Below are positions 15,632-25,017 of a DNA stretch of 64,000 bases, one piece after another; the first letter of the stretch is position 1, and every line of letters starts with the position of its first letter. Made by a program: the position numbers and the translations under genes. The notes beneath the pieces were generated by a model, which was not told where the DNA came from, did no database searches, and was given only the letters and a program-made list of their open reading frames with translations. This DNA is from Nocardioides sp. (GTDB lineage: Bacteria; Actinomycetota; Actinomycetes; Propionibacteriales; Nocardioidaceae). The stretch covers positions 1,650,001 through 1,714,000 of the forward strand of contig JBAOIH010000001.1 of assembly GCA_037045645.1 (NCBI GenBank). The letters run 5' to 3'.

Positions 15632-18118
15632 GGTGCGCAGGGCCGCGCCCGTTCGCTTCGCCGCTTCGGCCACCGCAGCATCGCGGGCGGCGACCGACTC
15701 CCCCTCCTTCAAGGTCCTGTCGGACGCCCTGAAACGCAACGCGAATGCCAGCGACTTCTTGCCCTCGCCCACCTGCGAGCCGGTGTAGACGTCGAAGAGG
15801 CGGATGGACTCCAACAACTCGCCGGCGCCCTCGCGCAACGCCTGTTCGACGTCGGCGACCGCCACGTCGGCGTCGACGATCAGCGCCACATCCTCCTTGG
15901 CAACCGGGTAGGTCGAGTAGGTCGGCGCGGGGCGAAGATGGATCGCACGTTCCAGCAGTTTGTCGAGGTCGACCTCGGCTGCGACGGACCGCTTCGGGAG
16001 GCCGATCGCCGTACACACGCGCGGGTGTAGTTCGCCCGCGTGGCCGACCACGGTGCCGTCGACCAGGAGTTCGGCGCAGCGACCCGGGTGCCAGGGCGCC
16101 AGCCGCGCGGCGCGGGTATTCACATCGAGCCCCAGCGCCTCGGCGACAGCGCGCACCGCGTCGACCGCGTCGGCCCAGGTGACCGTACGACCGCTCCCCC
16201 ACCAACCGGCGGACTCGTCCTCGCCGACGGCGACCAGTGCCAGGTGCAACGGCTGGTCGGGCAGCGCCTTCGTGAGTTCGTCGAACTCCGCGTCGGTGGG
16301 ACGACGGTCGACCGGCAGGATCGGAGCCGGTCCGGCAGCCTTCGGCAGCGTCACGGTCGCGGTCTCGAAGATCGCGACCGAGCCTGCGCCGAGCCCGACA
16401 TTCTTGGCGGCGGTCTTGAGCAGTCCGGGCAGGAGCGTACTCGTCATCGCGGGGGCCTCGGCACTGAGCGGGTTGGAGAGCCGGAGCAGCGCACGTCGCG
16501 GGTCCTCGGCGGGGATCTCCAGCAGATCGAGGTCGGACTCCCCGACGAACGGGAAGTTGAGCACCTCTACGTACCCCTCGCCGGCCATGGTGCGACCAAC
16601 TCGACGACGCAACACCTGCGCGCGGGTCAGTCCCCGCCCGCCGGGCGCTTTGGGTACGACGCTGGGGATCTTGTCGTACCCCGCGAGGCGGGTGACCTCC
16701 TCGACCAAGTCATAGGGGTCGGTGAGGTCAGGGCGCCAAGGCGGCGGGGTCGCGGTGAGGTGGTCCGCACCACGGTGGACCACGCAGCCGACTGCTTCCA
16801 GATCCGCGACTGCCTGGTCTGCGGTGATCTCCAGGCCCGAGATGCGGGCCGGGAGGTCGTACGACATCTCGATCTGCGGCATCTCCGGGGGCGTGCCGAC
16901 GACCGTGACGCCGGGCGCGGCGGTGCCGCCGCCGTAGGTCGTGAGCAACTCGACGGCCCGATCGGCGGCAGCTTCGCAAATGGTCGGGTCGACGCCGCGC
17001 TCGTTGCGCTTGCCGGCCTCGGAGCTGATCTTGTGCCGCTTGCCGGTGCGGAACATCGAGACCGGATCCCAGTGGGCAGCCTCGATCACGACCTTGGTCG
17101 TGTCGTCGTTGAGTTCGGTGGTCTCCCCACCCATCACGCCGCCGAGGCCGATCAGGCCGGAGTCGTCGGTGACGACCAGGTCCTCGGTCGACAGGGCGCG
17201 GTCGGCACTGTCCAGGGTCGTCAGGCGCTCGCCGTCGCGGGCGCGGCGTACGACCAACGGCCCCTGAAGGCGGTCGCCGTCGTAGCCGTGGATCGGCCGA
17301 CCGGTCTCCAACATCACGTAGTTGGTGACATCGACCGCCAACGAGATCGGCCGCATCCCGGCCGCGGTGATCCGTTGGGCGATGAAGTCCGGCGTCGGGG
17401 CGGTCGGGTCGAAGCCGGTGACGGTGCGCGCCACGAACACGTGGCACCCGTCCGCGTCCTCGATCACGACCGGGTAGCCGTCCTCGTTGGCCGCGGGTGT
17501 GTCACGCAGCGCCGGGTCACGGAAGTTGGTCGCACCCTCGACAGACACGGCGATCTCTCGCGCGATGCCGCGCAGCGAGAGTGCGTACGCCCGGTCGGGG
17601 TTGATCTCGAACTCGATGATCTCCTCGTCGAGTCCCAGCACCCCACGCGCGTCCTGGCCAGGCTCGCCCGCGCCTTCGGGGAGCACGATGATCCCGTCGT
17701 GATCCTCGCCGATGCCGAGTTCGCGCGCAGAGCAGATCATGCCCGCGGAGAGGTGGCCGTACGTCTTGCGCGCGCTGATCTCGAAGTTCCCCGGAAGTAC
17801 GCCGCCGGGCAGGATGCACACGACCAGATCGCCGGGCTTGAAGTTGTGCGCACCGCAGACGATCCCCTGCGGTTCGCCGGTGCCGTTGGCATCCCCGACG
17901 TCCACGGAGCACCAGTTGATCGTCTTGCCGTTCTTCTGCGGCTCGGGCTCCATCGTGAGCACGCGGCCGACGACGAGCGGGCCCTTGATCTCGGCGCCGG
18001 GGCTGTTGATGGCCTCCAACTTGAGACCGGTCAGAGTCAGGCGGTGAGTGAGGTCGTCGGTCGAGACGTCGGCAGGAACGTCGACGTACTCCTTGATCCA
18101 GGAAAGTGGCGCCAACAT
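15629..18118 (-). CDS. pheT: Phenylalanine--tRNA ligase beta subunit
   Basis: The 829-aa beta chain of the alpha2-beta2 enzyme that charges tRNA-Phe. Domains in order are an N-terminal tRNA-binding OB-fold (residues ~40-160), the B3/B4 editing domain that hydrolyses Tyr-tRNA-Phe, the B5 domain, a catalytic-like core and a C-terminal anticodon-binding ferredoxin-fold domain (about 735-828, STYPVAKEDVALIVD). Length is normal. The ATG at 18118 lies 3 bp after the pheS stop, so the two subunits are co-translated. Confidence 0.97.
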   Translation of the reverse strand: MLAPLSWIKEYVDVPADVSTDDLTHRLTLTGLKLEAINSPGAEIKGPLVVGRVLTMEPEPQKNGKTINWCSVDVGDANGTGEPQGIVCGAHNFKPGDLVVCILPGGVLPGNFEISARKTYGHLSAGMICSARELGIGEDHDGIIVLPEGAGEPGQDARGVLGLDEEIIEFEINPDRAYALSLRGIAREIAVSVEGATNFRDPALRDTPAANEDGYPVVIEDADGCHVFVARTVTGFDPTAPTPDFIAQRITAAGMRPISLAVDVTNYVMLETGRPIHGYDGDRLQGPLVVRRARDGERLTTLDSADRALSTEDLVVTDDSGLIGLGGVMGGETTELNDDTTKVVIEAAHWDPVSMFRTGKRHKISSEAGKRNERGVDPTICEAAADRAVELLTTYGGGTAAPGVTVVGTPPEMPQIEMSYDLPARISGLEITADQAVADLEAVGCVVHRGADHLTATPPPWRPDLTDPYDLVEEVTRLAGYDKIPSVVPKAPGGRGLTRAQVLRRRVGRTMAGEGYVEVLNFPFVGESDLDLLEIPAEDPRRALLRLSNPLSAEAPAMTSTLLPGLLKTAAKNVGLGAGSVAIFETATVTLPKAAGPAPILPVDRRPTDAEFDELTKALPDQPLHLALVAVGEDESAGWWGSGRTVTWADAVDAVRAVAEALGLDVNTRAARLAPWHPGRCAELLVDGTVVGHAGELHPRVCTAIGLPKRSVAAEVDLDKLLERAIHLRPAPTYSTYPVAKEDVALIVDADVAVADVEQALREGAGELLESIRLFDVYTGSQVGEGKKSLAFALRFRASDRTLKEGESVAARDAAVAEAAKRTGAALRT

Positions 18119-18121
18119 GGC

Positions 18122-19219
18122 TCAGATCTCCGTTCCGAATGCGGACGAGAAGCGGACGTCGCCCTCGAAGAGCGGGCGCAGGTCCTCAAGGTTGTGCCGG
18201 AACATGAATGAGCGGTCGATGCCCATCCCGAAGGCGAATCCCGAGTAGATCTCGGGGTCGACGCCAGCGGAGATCAGCACGCGCGGGTTCACCACGCCGC
18301 AACCGCCCCACTCGATCCAGCCCTCGCCGCGACACGTACGACACGTCGCCGAGTCGACGCCACGGCACACGAAACAACGTACGTCGACCTCGGCGGAGGG
18401 CTCGGTGAAGGGGAAGTACGACGGCCGGAACCGGGTGTCGATGCCGTCCCCGAACAGCTGCGAGGCGAGGTGGTCCAGGGACCCTTTGAGGTGCGCCATA
18501 GAGATGCCCTCGTCCACCACGAGCCCCTCGACCTGGTGGAACATCGGCGAGTGAGTGGCGTCGTACTCGTCGGTGCGGAAGACCCGGCCCGGACAGGCCA
18601 CGTAGATGGGTGGCTTGCGCGTGAGCATGGTGCGCGCCTGAACCGGCGAGGTGTGCGTACGCAGCACGACGTGATGGTCGGCCGGCTCGGTCCAGAAGGT
18701 GTCCTGCATGGTCCGTGCCGGATGGTCGGGGCCCAAGTTGAGCGCGTCGAAGTTGAGCCATTCGGCTTCGACGACCGGCCCTTCGGCGATCTCCCAGCCC
18801 ATCGCGATGAAGATGTCGGAGATCAGCTCGGTCTGGAGGGTGATCGGGTGCCGGCTGCCCCGGGCGCGGCGTGTCGTGGGCAGGGTGACGTCCACCGTCT
18901 CCTCGACCAGCATCCGCTCCTCGTGTTCGGCGTCGAGGACGACCTGACGCTCGCCGAGCGCCTTGTTGACCGCTCCCCTGGCCTGGCCGATCCGCTGCCC
19001 GGCATCCTTGCGTGCCTGCGGCGGCAGTGCGCCGATCTCGCGATTGGCCAGCGCCAATGGCGACCTGTCGCCGGCGTGCTCGAGTCGGACCTGTTTGAGC
19101 GTGTCCAGGTCGGACGCTTTCGCGATGGCGGCCAGCGCCTCTTCACGCATCCGCTCGACCTCGTCGGCCTTGAGCGGGGTGACCTCGACCGGATCGAAGT
19201 CATTGTTGGGGCCGGACAT
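18122..19219 (-). CDS. pheS: Phenylalanine--tRNA ligase alpha subunit
   Basis: The 365-aa catalytic alpha chain, a class II aminoacyl-tRNA synthetase. An N-terminal coiled coil (residues ~15-90) precedes motif 2 (FRTDEYDATHSPMFHQVEG) and motif 3 (FAFGMGIDRSFMFRH). A CxxC-type knuckle (CRGVDSATCRTC) is typical of actinobacterial PheS. The start MSGPNNDF lies just upstream of the coiled coil. The gene leads the pheST operon and is divergent from the alcohol dehydrogenase at 19290. Confidence 0.97.
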   Translation of the reverse strand: MSGPNNDFDPVEVTPLKADEVERMREEALAAIAKASDLDTLKQVRLEHAGDRSPLALANREIGALPPQARKDAGQRIGQARGAVNKALGERQVVLDAEHEERMLVEETVDVTLPTTRRARGSRHPITLQTELISDIFIAMGWEIAEGPVVEAEWLNFDALNLGPDHPARTMQDTFWTEPADHHVVLRTHTSPVQARTMLTRKPPIYVACPGRVFRTDEYDATHSPMFHQVEGLVVDEGISMAHLKGSLDHLASQLFGDGIDTRFRPSYFPFTEPSAEVDVRCFVCRGVDSATCRTCRGEGWIEWGGCGVVNPRVLISAGVDPEIYSGFAFGMGIDRSFMFRHNLEDLRPLFEGDVRFSSAFGTEI

Positions 19220-19276
19220 GGCTCCACTCCTTGCATCTGAGAAATCGTGGCGATTCTAGGAGGCTCCCCCGCCCGC

Positions 19277-19282
19277 TAGCAT
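19277..19282 (+). promoter_or_regulatory. -10 box of a likely leaderless promoter
   Basis: TAGCAT is followed by exactly 7 nt and then the ATG of the alcohol dehydrogenase, with no ribosome-binding site. This spacing puts the transcription start at or next to the A of the start codon. The same arrangement is seen at many other genes in the window. Confidence 0.6.
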
Positions 19283-19289
19283 CGCTGGT

Positions 19290-20351
19290 ATGCCCACTCA
19301 GACCTCAGCCCTGTCTGTCCCCGCCGCCGGCGCACCCTTCGAGGCGGTCACGATCGAGCGCCGCGATCTGCGAGACGACGACGTGCGTATCGAGGTGGCG
19401 TACGCCGGGATCTGCCACAGCGACATCCACACGGTGCGCGACGAGTGGGGCGCTGCGCATTATCCGATCGTCACCGGTCACGAGATCGCCGGCACCGTGT
19501 CAGCGGTGGGTTCGACCGTGACGAAGTTCAAGGTCGGAGACCGAGTCGGCGTCGGCTGTCTGGTGGACAGCTGCGCCGAGTGCGAGTGGTGCAAGAACGG
19601 TCAGGAGATGTTCTGCACCAAGCCCGCGGTCGGCACCTACAACGCGCAGAACTACGACGGGGAGTGGGCCGCGGGTGGGTACAGCCAGCAGATCGTGGTG
19701 ACCGAGCGGATGGTGGTCAACGTCCCCGAGGGCCTGAGTCTGGACGAGGTCGCGCCGCTGCTGTGCGCGGGGATCACGACGTACTCCCCTCTCAAGCGTT
19801 GGGGAGCTGGGCCCGGCAAGAAGGTCGCCATCGTCGGAGTCGGCGGGCTGGGCCACATGGGCGTGAAGATCGCTGCCGCCATGGGAGCAGAGGTGAGCAC
19901 GCTTTCGCGTACGTCCGACAAGGCCGCTGACGCGGAAGCGCTCGGGTCGTCGCAACACATCGCCACCAGCGACGCCGCGGCAATGAAGGCTGCGCGCGGC
20001 TCCTTCGACCTGATCATCAACACCGTCAGCGCCGACTTGGATATGAAGGCGTACATGCGGCTGTTGCGCCCCAACGGAGCCATGGTCAATGTCGGACTGC
20101 CCAACGACGCGTACTCGATCCCACCGTTTGCCGTGATCGGCGGCAACAAGGTGCTGGCCGGGTCCCAGATCGGTGGGATCGCCGAGACCCAGGAGATGCT
20201 CGATTTCTGTGCCGAGCACGGCCTGGGCGCCACCATCGAGACGCTGGACGCGAGCGACACCAGGACTATCGACCAGGCTTACGACGACGTGGTGGCGGGC
20301 AAAGTGCGCTATCGATATGTGATCGACACCTCGACGATCAACCCGGGCTGA
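19290..20351 (+). CDS. Zinc-dependent alcohol dehydrogenase, NADP-type (YahK/CAD-like)
   Basis: A 353-aa medium-chain dehydrogenase/reductase of the cinnamyl alcohol dehydrogenase group, which usually reduces aldehydes with NADPH. Catalytic zinc ligands are visible in AYAGICHSDIH and TGHEIAGTV. The structural zinc site is C-x2-C-x2-C-x7-C in the SCAECEWCKNGQEMFC segment. The Rossmann motif is GVGGLGHMGV. Length fits the family. It is a monocistronic plus-strand gene with an apparently leaderless start, followed by a 51-bp repeat array. The substrate cannot be told from sequence. Confidence 0.9.
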   Translation: MPTQTSALSVPAAGAPFEAVTIERRDLRDDDVRIEVAYAGICHSDIHTVRDEWGAAHYPIVTGHEIAGTVSAVGSTVTKFKVGDRVGVGCLVDSCAECEWCKNGQEMFCTKPAVGTYNAQNYDGEWAAGGYSQQIVVTERMVVNVPEGLSLDEVAPLLCAGITTYSPLKRWGAGPGKKVAIVGVGGLGHMGVKIAAAMGAEVSTLSRTSDKAADAEALGSSQHIATSDAAAMKAARGSFDLIINTVSADLDMKAYMRLLRPNGAMVNVGLPNDAYSIPPFAVIGGNKVLAGSQIGGIAETQEMLDFCAEHGLGATIETLDASDTRTIDQAYDDVVAGKVRYRYVIDTSTINPG

Positions 20352-20372
20352 GGATTGCGGGTGCCGCAGAGT

Positions 20373-20617
20373 GGTTTCGAGACGGCCGCTGCGCGGCCTC
20401 CTCAACCACCGGTAGCCGGGCCTGATTTCGAGACGGCCGCTGCGCGGCCTCCTCAACCACCGGTAGCCGGGCCTGGTTTCGAGACGGTCGCCGCGCGGCC
20501 TCCCCAACCACCGGTAGGCAGGCATGGTTTCGAGACGGCCGCCGCGCGGCCTCCTCAACCACCGGTAGCCGGGCCTGGTTTCGAGACGGCCGCCGCGCGG
20601 CCTCCTCAACCACCGAG
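20373..20617. repeat. Array of five 51-bp repeats (TTTCGAGAC...CTCAACCACC)
   Basis: Five near-identical units start at about 20373, 20424, 20475, 20526 and 20577. Each has the core TTTCGAGACGGCCGC, then a GC-rich inner palindrome, then CCTCCTCAACCACC. The period is exactly 51 bp, so the array is open in several frames on both strands. The array fills the convergent gap between the dehydrogenase and the kinase gene. A second set with the same period lies in the 3' end of carA. It has no variable spacers and is not a CRISPR. Confidence 0.9.
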
Positions 20618-20622
20618 GCGCG

Positions 20623-23187
20623 TCAGTCCATCACGAAGGAATCGCTGACGCGAGCACACTTCAACGAGGTGTCCGACTCGGGTGCTTCGATTGCGCTCGG
20701 GATCAGGCCGAGTTCCCAAACGACCGGAAGCGCGCGATGGCGGGCGAGATTCCAGACCCGCCAGTCGCCGCGGTATTCACCACTGAGTTGGTTCAGCGTC
20801 AGGCGATCCAGCACGCACGTGGCCACGTCGGCAGGGAGCCGTTCCGCGATGGTCGGGGCGGCGTCCGCACTCAGCGAGCCGAGGTAGTCCACGTCCAGCT
20901 TGTCGGTGGATTGATACCGATCGATGTTCTGATTGGCCACCCACGCGTTGGGGTTCAACACCGCCAAGCCGAGCCAGAGAGCGGCGGCACTGAGCACGGC
21001 AAAGCGAGGCAGGTGCCGGCCCCAGCCGAGGAGACCCGCCACCATGGTGGCGACGATCACCAGACCCAGCCAGCCCTCGAAGACGTCCACGACCAGGCGC
21101 AGGACCGTGAATCCGTACGCCTGCTGGTAGACGTGCATCCGATAGAGCGCCGAGGCCACCACGACCAGGGTGAGGGCACCCAGCAGCCCAAGGGAAATGC
21201 GCAGCCAGAGTCGGTCGAGCGGGGCTTCCCCGGCCCATCGCGACGCGACCGCGAAGACGAGCAGGGTCAGAGCGGTGGCGACGGTGAGCTGCCCGAATCC
21301 CTGGTGGACGTAGTCGGCGTACGTGATCCCCGTCGTCGACTCGAGGTAGGCATGCCCGCCGAAGATCGCCGTCGCCTGGGCAATCAGGAAGAGTACGAAG
21401 ACCGCGTCGATCACCAGCACCGGAACGAGCCATTCGAACCGGTTGGCGAGCCGCCCACTCCGGGTCGGCAGGGCAGTCTCCACTGCGGGCGGATTCACGC
21501 CGACGTACGCCGCCGCGAGCGTCAGACCGAAGACAGCAGCACCGAGAAAACACCGCGCGACAAGGTCCCCCATGGTCAGGTTGGGCACGATCGCCTCGAC
21601 CCAGGACGCGAACAGGGCATCCGCTGAGGCGAAGAGTGCACCGAAGATCAACAGGCCCAGAGCAGACCACACGGCCGTGCGTACGGCTGCGGTGCGTCGA
21701 CCGCCGAGCCCGGCGACGCGCAACGACCGTGCGAGCCACGGCATCCCGCGGATGGCCGACATCGGCCACGCGAGACCGGACAGGATGAAGCCCGGGACAG
21801 TTCTCGCCTCGGTGATGCCGATCAAGAAGACCGCGCCCGCGAGGAGGACGCCCAGGTAGTTGAGCACGATGTCATCACGCAGGGTCAACGGGAGCAGCAG
21901 GAGGGCGGCGACGCCCGTGGTCGCGACAGTGAACGGCGACCGGCGATGCCGGGCGGCGAAGAACGCGGCAACGAGGGCCGTCAGGAGTACGACCGTCCAC
22001 ATCACGCCGGTCCACGGGAAGACCAGGAACGCTCCCCCGAGCACTCCGACGCCGACGGCAGCCAGGAGGACGGAGGTGTGCCTGAGCCCGGGCTCCTCCG
22101 GCCAGAAGCCGTCGAGCGGCTGTCCCGTGGGGGTCGGCGTCGGCGTCAGGGTGGGGAGGGTCATCTCGGCATCTCCTGGGATGGGTGGGGCGGGCAGTTC
22201 GTGTGGCACCTCGAGGCGTACGACCGCGCCAGTGCGCTGGTCTCGGTCGACGAAGCGGAGCGCGCCACCGTGCAGTTGGGCCACCCAGCGCGCGATCGCC
22301 AGGCCCAGGCCGGTGCCGCCTGCGTGCTCACCGGTGCCGAAGCGTTCGAAGACACGTTCGCGGTCGGCGAGGGCGACTCCTGGCCCGTGGTCGACCACCT
22401 CGACATGCCAGCCGACCGGCCCGGCTGCTGCGCGTACGGTCACCGGTTCGCCCGCAGGGCTGTGCCGGGCCGCGTTGTCCAGCACGTTGAGCAGGAGTTG
22501 GCGCAGCCGGGTGGGGTCGGCGGACACGGTCAGGTCGTCGGAGATCTCCACAGCGAACGTCGCCGCCCTCGCGTGCTCGACGGTGGCGACGCAGTCCAGG
22601 ACGAGGGCTCGAAGCAGCACGGGCTGTCGCTCCAATGTCGACGCACCGGCTTCGAGCCGCGAGAGTTCCAGCAGGTCGTGGACGAGCGCACCCAGGCGTA
22701 CGGACTGCTCGTGCAGGCGAGCCAATCGTTCGGGGTCGGCCGCCACCACCCCGTCGGCGAGATTCTCCAATTGAGCGGTGATCGCGGTGACCGGCGTACG
22801 CAACTCGTGGGAGACGGTGGCGATGAGTTCGCGGCGACTCTGCTCGACCTCGTCGAGATCGGCCGCCATCTGGTTGAACGCGCTCGCGAGTTCGCCGACC
22901 TCGTCGCTCGCGTGTGTCGTGACGCGCGTCGAGTAGTCACCGCGTGCCATCTGTCGAGCAGCCTGCGTCATCTGGCGCAGTGGCGCGACCATCCCGGCAG
23001 CGAGCAACTGGGTCACCGCGAGAGACAGCACCACCGCCACCGGGACGCTCAGCCACCACTGCACACCGGCGGCGTGGCTGACGATGCCCAAAACCACGGC
23101 CAGCAGCACCGACACCGCCACCAGCAAGCCGAGTTTGGTCTTGATCGAACGGACCGCGTCGAGCGGGCCGGGAGTGGGCTCACTCAT
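20623..23187 (-). CDS. Sensor histidine kinase fused to a multi-pass DUF4153/DUF4173-like membrane domain
   Basis: An 854-aa protein. Residues ~1-340 form a complete kinase: two membrane helices, HAMP, phospho-acceptor motif VSHELRTPVTAI, N-box NVLDNAARHSP and ATP-lid motifs DHGPGV and GTGLGLAI. A TP-rich linker (near residue 350) joins it to ~500 residues with about ten membrane helices and the segment YRMHVYQQAYGFTVLRL, which I recall from DUF4153/DUF4173 proteins. An AGGAG with 8-nt spacing precedes an internal ATG at 22164, right at the linker, so the second half may also be made alone. The start overlaps the regulator gene by 8 bp. Confidence 0.85.
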   Translation of the reverse strand: MSEPTPGPLDAVRSIKTKLGLLVAVSVLLAVVLGIVSHAAGVQWWLSVPVAVVLSLAVTQLLAAGMVAPLRQMTQAARQMARGDYSTRVTTHASDEVGELASAFNQMAADLDEVEQSRRELIATVSHELRTPVTAITAQLENLADGVVAADPERLARLHEQSVRLGALVHDLLELSRLEAGASTLERQPVLLRALVLDCVATVEHARAATFAVEISDDLTVSADPTRLRQLLLNVLDNAARHSPAGEPVTVRAAAGPVGWHVEVVDHGPGVALADRERVFERFGTGEHAGGTGLGLAIARWVAQLHGGALRFVDRDQRTGAVVRLEVPHELPAPPIPGDAEMTLPTLTPTPTPTGQPLDGFWPEEPGLRHTSVLLAAVGVGVLGGAFLVFPWTGVMWTVVLLTALVAAFFAARHRRSPFTVATTGVAALLLLPLTLRDDIVLNYLGVLLAGAVFLIGITEARTVPGFILSGLAWPMSAIRGMPWLARSLRVAGLGGRRTAAVRTAVWSALGLLIFGALFASADALFASWVEAIVPNLTMGDLVARCFLGAAVFGLTLAAAYVGVNPPAVETALPTRSGRLANRFEWLVPVLVIDAVFVLFLIAQATAIFGGHAYLESTTGITYADYVHQGFGQLTVATALTLLVFAVASRWAGEAPLDRLWLRISLGLLGALTLVVVASALYRMHVYQQAYGFTVLRLVVDVFEGWLGLVIVATMVAGLLGWGRHLPRFAVLSAAALWLGLAVLNPNAWVANQNIDRYQSTDKLDVDYLGSLSADAAPTIAERLPADVATCVLDRLTLNQLSGEYRGDWRVWNLARHRALPVVWELGLIPSAIEAPESDTSLKCARVSDSFVMD

Positions 23188-23875
23188 CGTTGCCGCCCGC
23201 CTCAAGGGCATACCCGACACCGTGCACCGTGCGTACGCGTGCGGGCCCGATCTTGGCGCGCAACGCCTTCACATGGCTGTCGACCGTCCGAGTCCCGCTG
23301 GCTCCGGGCCAGTCCCAGACTTCCGCGAGCAGTGATTCACGAGTCAGGACGCGGCCGGGCTCGCGGGCTAGGCAGACCAGCAGGTCGAACTCTGTCGGTG
23401 TCAGGTGCACCTCTGCGCCGCGCACGCGGGCTCGTCGGGTGTGCTGGTCGATATTGAGGTCGCCGACCTGTAGATCTCCGCCAGGTGCGGCGGCCAGTTG
23501 CGCGGCGCGATCCACCCTGCGCAGCAGGGCCGCAACCCGCGCCACCACCTCTCGCATCCGGAACGGCTTGGTCAGGTAGTCGTCGGCACCGACCGCCAAC
23601 CCGATCAGGATGTCGGCCTCGTCGTCCTTGGCGGTCAGCATCAGCACGGGCACGGGGCGCTGGGCCTGAATCCGACGGCAGACCTCGTACCCGTCGAAAC
23701 CGGGCAGCATCACGTCGAGCACGACCGCGTCGGGCTGCTCGGCGAGAGCCAACTCAACTGCCTGCGGTCCGGTGAACGCCTGCCGTACGAGATAGCCCTC
23801 GGCAGTGAGCCGATCGGCCAAAGCGTCGTTGATGGCCCGCTCGTCCTCGACGATCAGAACCGTCCGCGATGTCAT
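23180..23875 (-). CDS. OmpR/PhoB-family response regulator
   Basis: A 231-aa regulator with a receiver domain (acidic pocket E10/D11, phospho-acceptor D54 in VVLDVMLPG, lysine in YLTKPF) and a C-terminal winged helix DNA-binding domain (TPTEFDLLVCLAREPGRVLT). It is first in an operon with the kinase fusion, which it overlaps by 8 bp, so the two form a two-component system. TAGGGT (minus strand, 23882-23887) lies 6 nt before the ATG, suggesting a leaderless transcript. The target genes are unknown. The membrane half of the kinase might be the sensor or an effector. Confidence 0.93.
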   Translation of the reverse strand: MTSRTVLIVEDERAINDALADRLTAEGYLVRQAFTGPQAVELALAEQPDAVVLDVMLPGFDGYEVCRRIQAQRPVPVLMLTAKDDEADILIGLAVGADDYLTKPFRMREVVARVAALLRRVDRAAQLAAAPGGDLQVGDLNIDQHTRRARVRGAEVHLTPTEFDLLVCLAREPGRVLTRESLLAEVWDWPGASGTRTVDSHVKALRAKIGPARVRTVHGVGYALEAGGNDE

Positions 23876-23949
23876 GAGTCGACCCTAGGGCGACGACCCG
23901 TCGGAACCTGTCGGTGAATCGTGAAGGTTGTGTGCAGGTCGTACGGCGG

Positions 23950-25008
23950 TCAGGCCGACCGCGGGCGCGCTGTCGCGGGCCACCAGACGCTTGCCCGGGC
24001 ACCGCCGCCGGGGGCGTCACCGAGTTCGATCTCGCCCCCGTGCGCTCGCACCAGTCCGCTCACGACATACAGGCCCAGTCCGGTGCCCGTGCTGGCCCCG
24101 CCCTTCCAGAACTTGGTGAAGGCCCGACGCCGCATTTCGACCGGGATGCCCTCGCCGTCGTCTTGGACGCGCAAGAGCAGTTCATCCTCGCCGGGGTGGC
24201 AGGTGACGACGACCTGGATCCGGCTGCCGCCGTGGACTACAGCGTTCTCGATCAGGTTGGTCGCGACCTGCACGAACTTGTCCGGATCGGCCAGGATCCA
24301 GGGCAGTTCTGCGTCGAGCGCCAGGGCGATCTCTCGGCTTCGGCCCGCCTCGATCGACTCGACGACCCGTCGCACCAGGGGCGCGGGATCCACGGGCCGG
24401 ATCGCCAGTTGCAGCCGCCCGGTGTCGATCCGGGCAACATCGAGTAGGTCGGTGATCAGTTGCGCGAGCCGATCCGCGTCGGCTGCGACGGTGGTGAGCA
24501 TGAGCCGTTTCTGGTCGTCGGTGAGCCGGTCCCCTCGGTTGAGGAGGACTTGCACGAAGCCCTTGACTCCGGTCAATGGTGAGCGCAGTTCGTGCGCGAC
24601 GGTCGCGACCAGGTCGGAGCGTTCCCGATCGAGCCGCTCGCGACCTCGCCCCGACCGCATTCCGATACCGATGCCGATCAACTCACCCTTCGGCTGCGTA
24701 CGGTGCAGTCTCGCGGTCGTGAGCACCTCACGGCCGGTGGGCAATAGCCAGGACTGCTCGGGCACTCCGGTGCGGATGTTGAGCGACTCGTACGGCCGGT
24801 TGTACGCCACCCAGCGCCGGCCGCGTTCGTCTTGAAGGTTCAAGACCTCGTCGAGTGGGCGTCCCAACGCGTCGTCGACCTCCACCTCGAGCATGCGCGC
24901 GCCGACGTGATTGAGCACGATCACGATGCCCGAGGCGTCGGCACCGATCAGGCCGTCGGGATTCGCCTCGGCAAGGAGTTGGAGCCGGTCTGAGCCAGAG
25001 TCAGCCAC
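23950..25008 (-). CDS. PAS-domain histidine kinase, probably cytosolic
   Basis: A 352-aa kinase without obvious membrane helices. An N-terminal PAS domain (residues ~5-115, ANPDGLIGADASGIVIVLN) is followed by HisKA with VAHELRSPLTGVKGF. The HATPase_c domain has NLIENAVVHGG, DDGEGI and GTGLGLYVV. It has no partner regulator next to it. The GTG start at 25008 lies 6 nt after TAGAGT (25015-25020), whose TAG is also the stop of the upstream methylase gene, so this gene appears to have its own leaderless promoter. Signal unknown. Confidence 0.9.
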   Translation of the reverse strand: MADSGSDRLQLLAEANPDGLIGADASGIVIVLNHVGARMLEVEVDDALGRPLDEVLNLQDERGRRWVAYNRPYESLNIRTGVPEQSWLLPTGREVLTTARLHRTQPKGELIGIGIGMRSGRGRERLDRERSDLVATVAHELRSPLTGVKGFVQVLLNRGDRLTDDQKRLMLTTVAADADRLAQLITDLLDVARIDTGRLQLAIRPVDPAPLVRRVVESIEAGRSREIALALDAELPWILADPDKFVQVATNLIENAVVHGGSRIQVVVTCHPGEDELLLRVQDDGEGIPVEMRRRAFTKFWKGGASTGTGLGLYVVSGLVRAHGGEIELGDAPGGGARASVWWPATARPRSA

Positions 25009-25017
25009 CCGGGCACT

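Noticed and set aside
16040..18211. A 723-codon open frame on the plus strand opposite pheT
   Set aside because: This is a shadow of pheT, with no domain-like sequence and typical antisense composition.
20373..20617. CRISPR-like array
   Set aside because: The whole 51-bp unit is repeated with no unique spacers, the unit recurs in a protein-coding region, and no cas genes are nearby.
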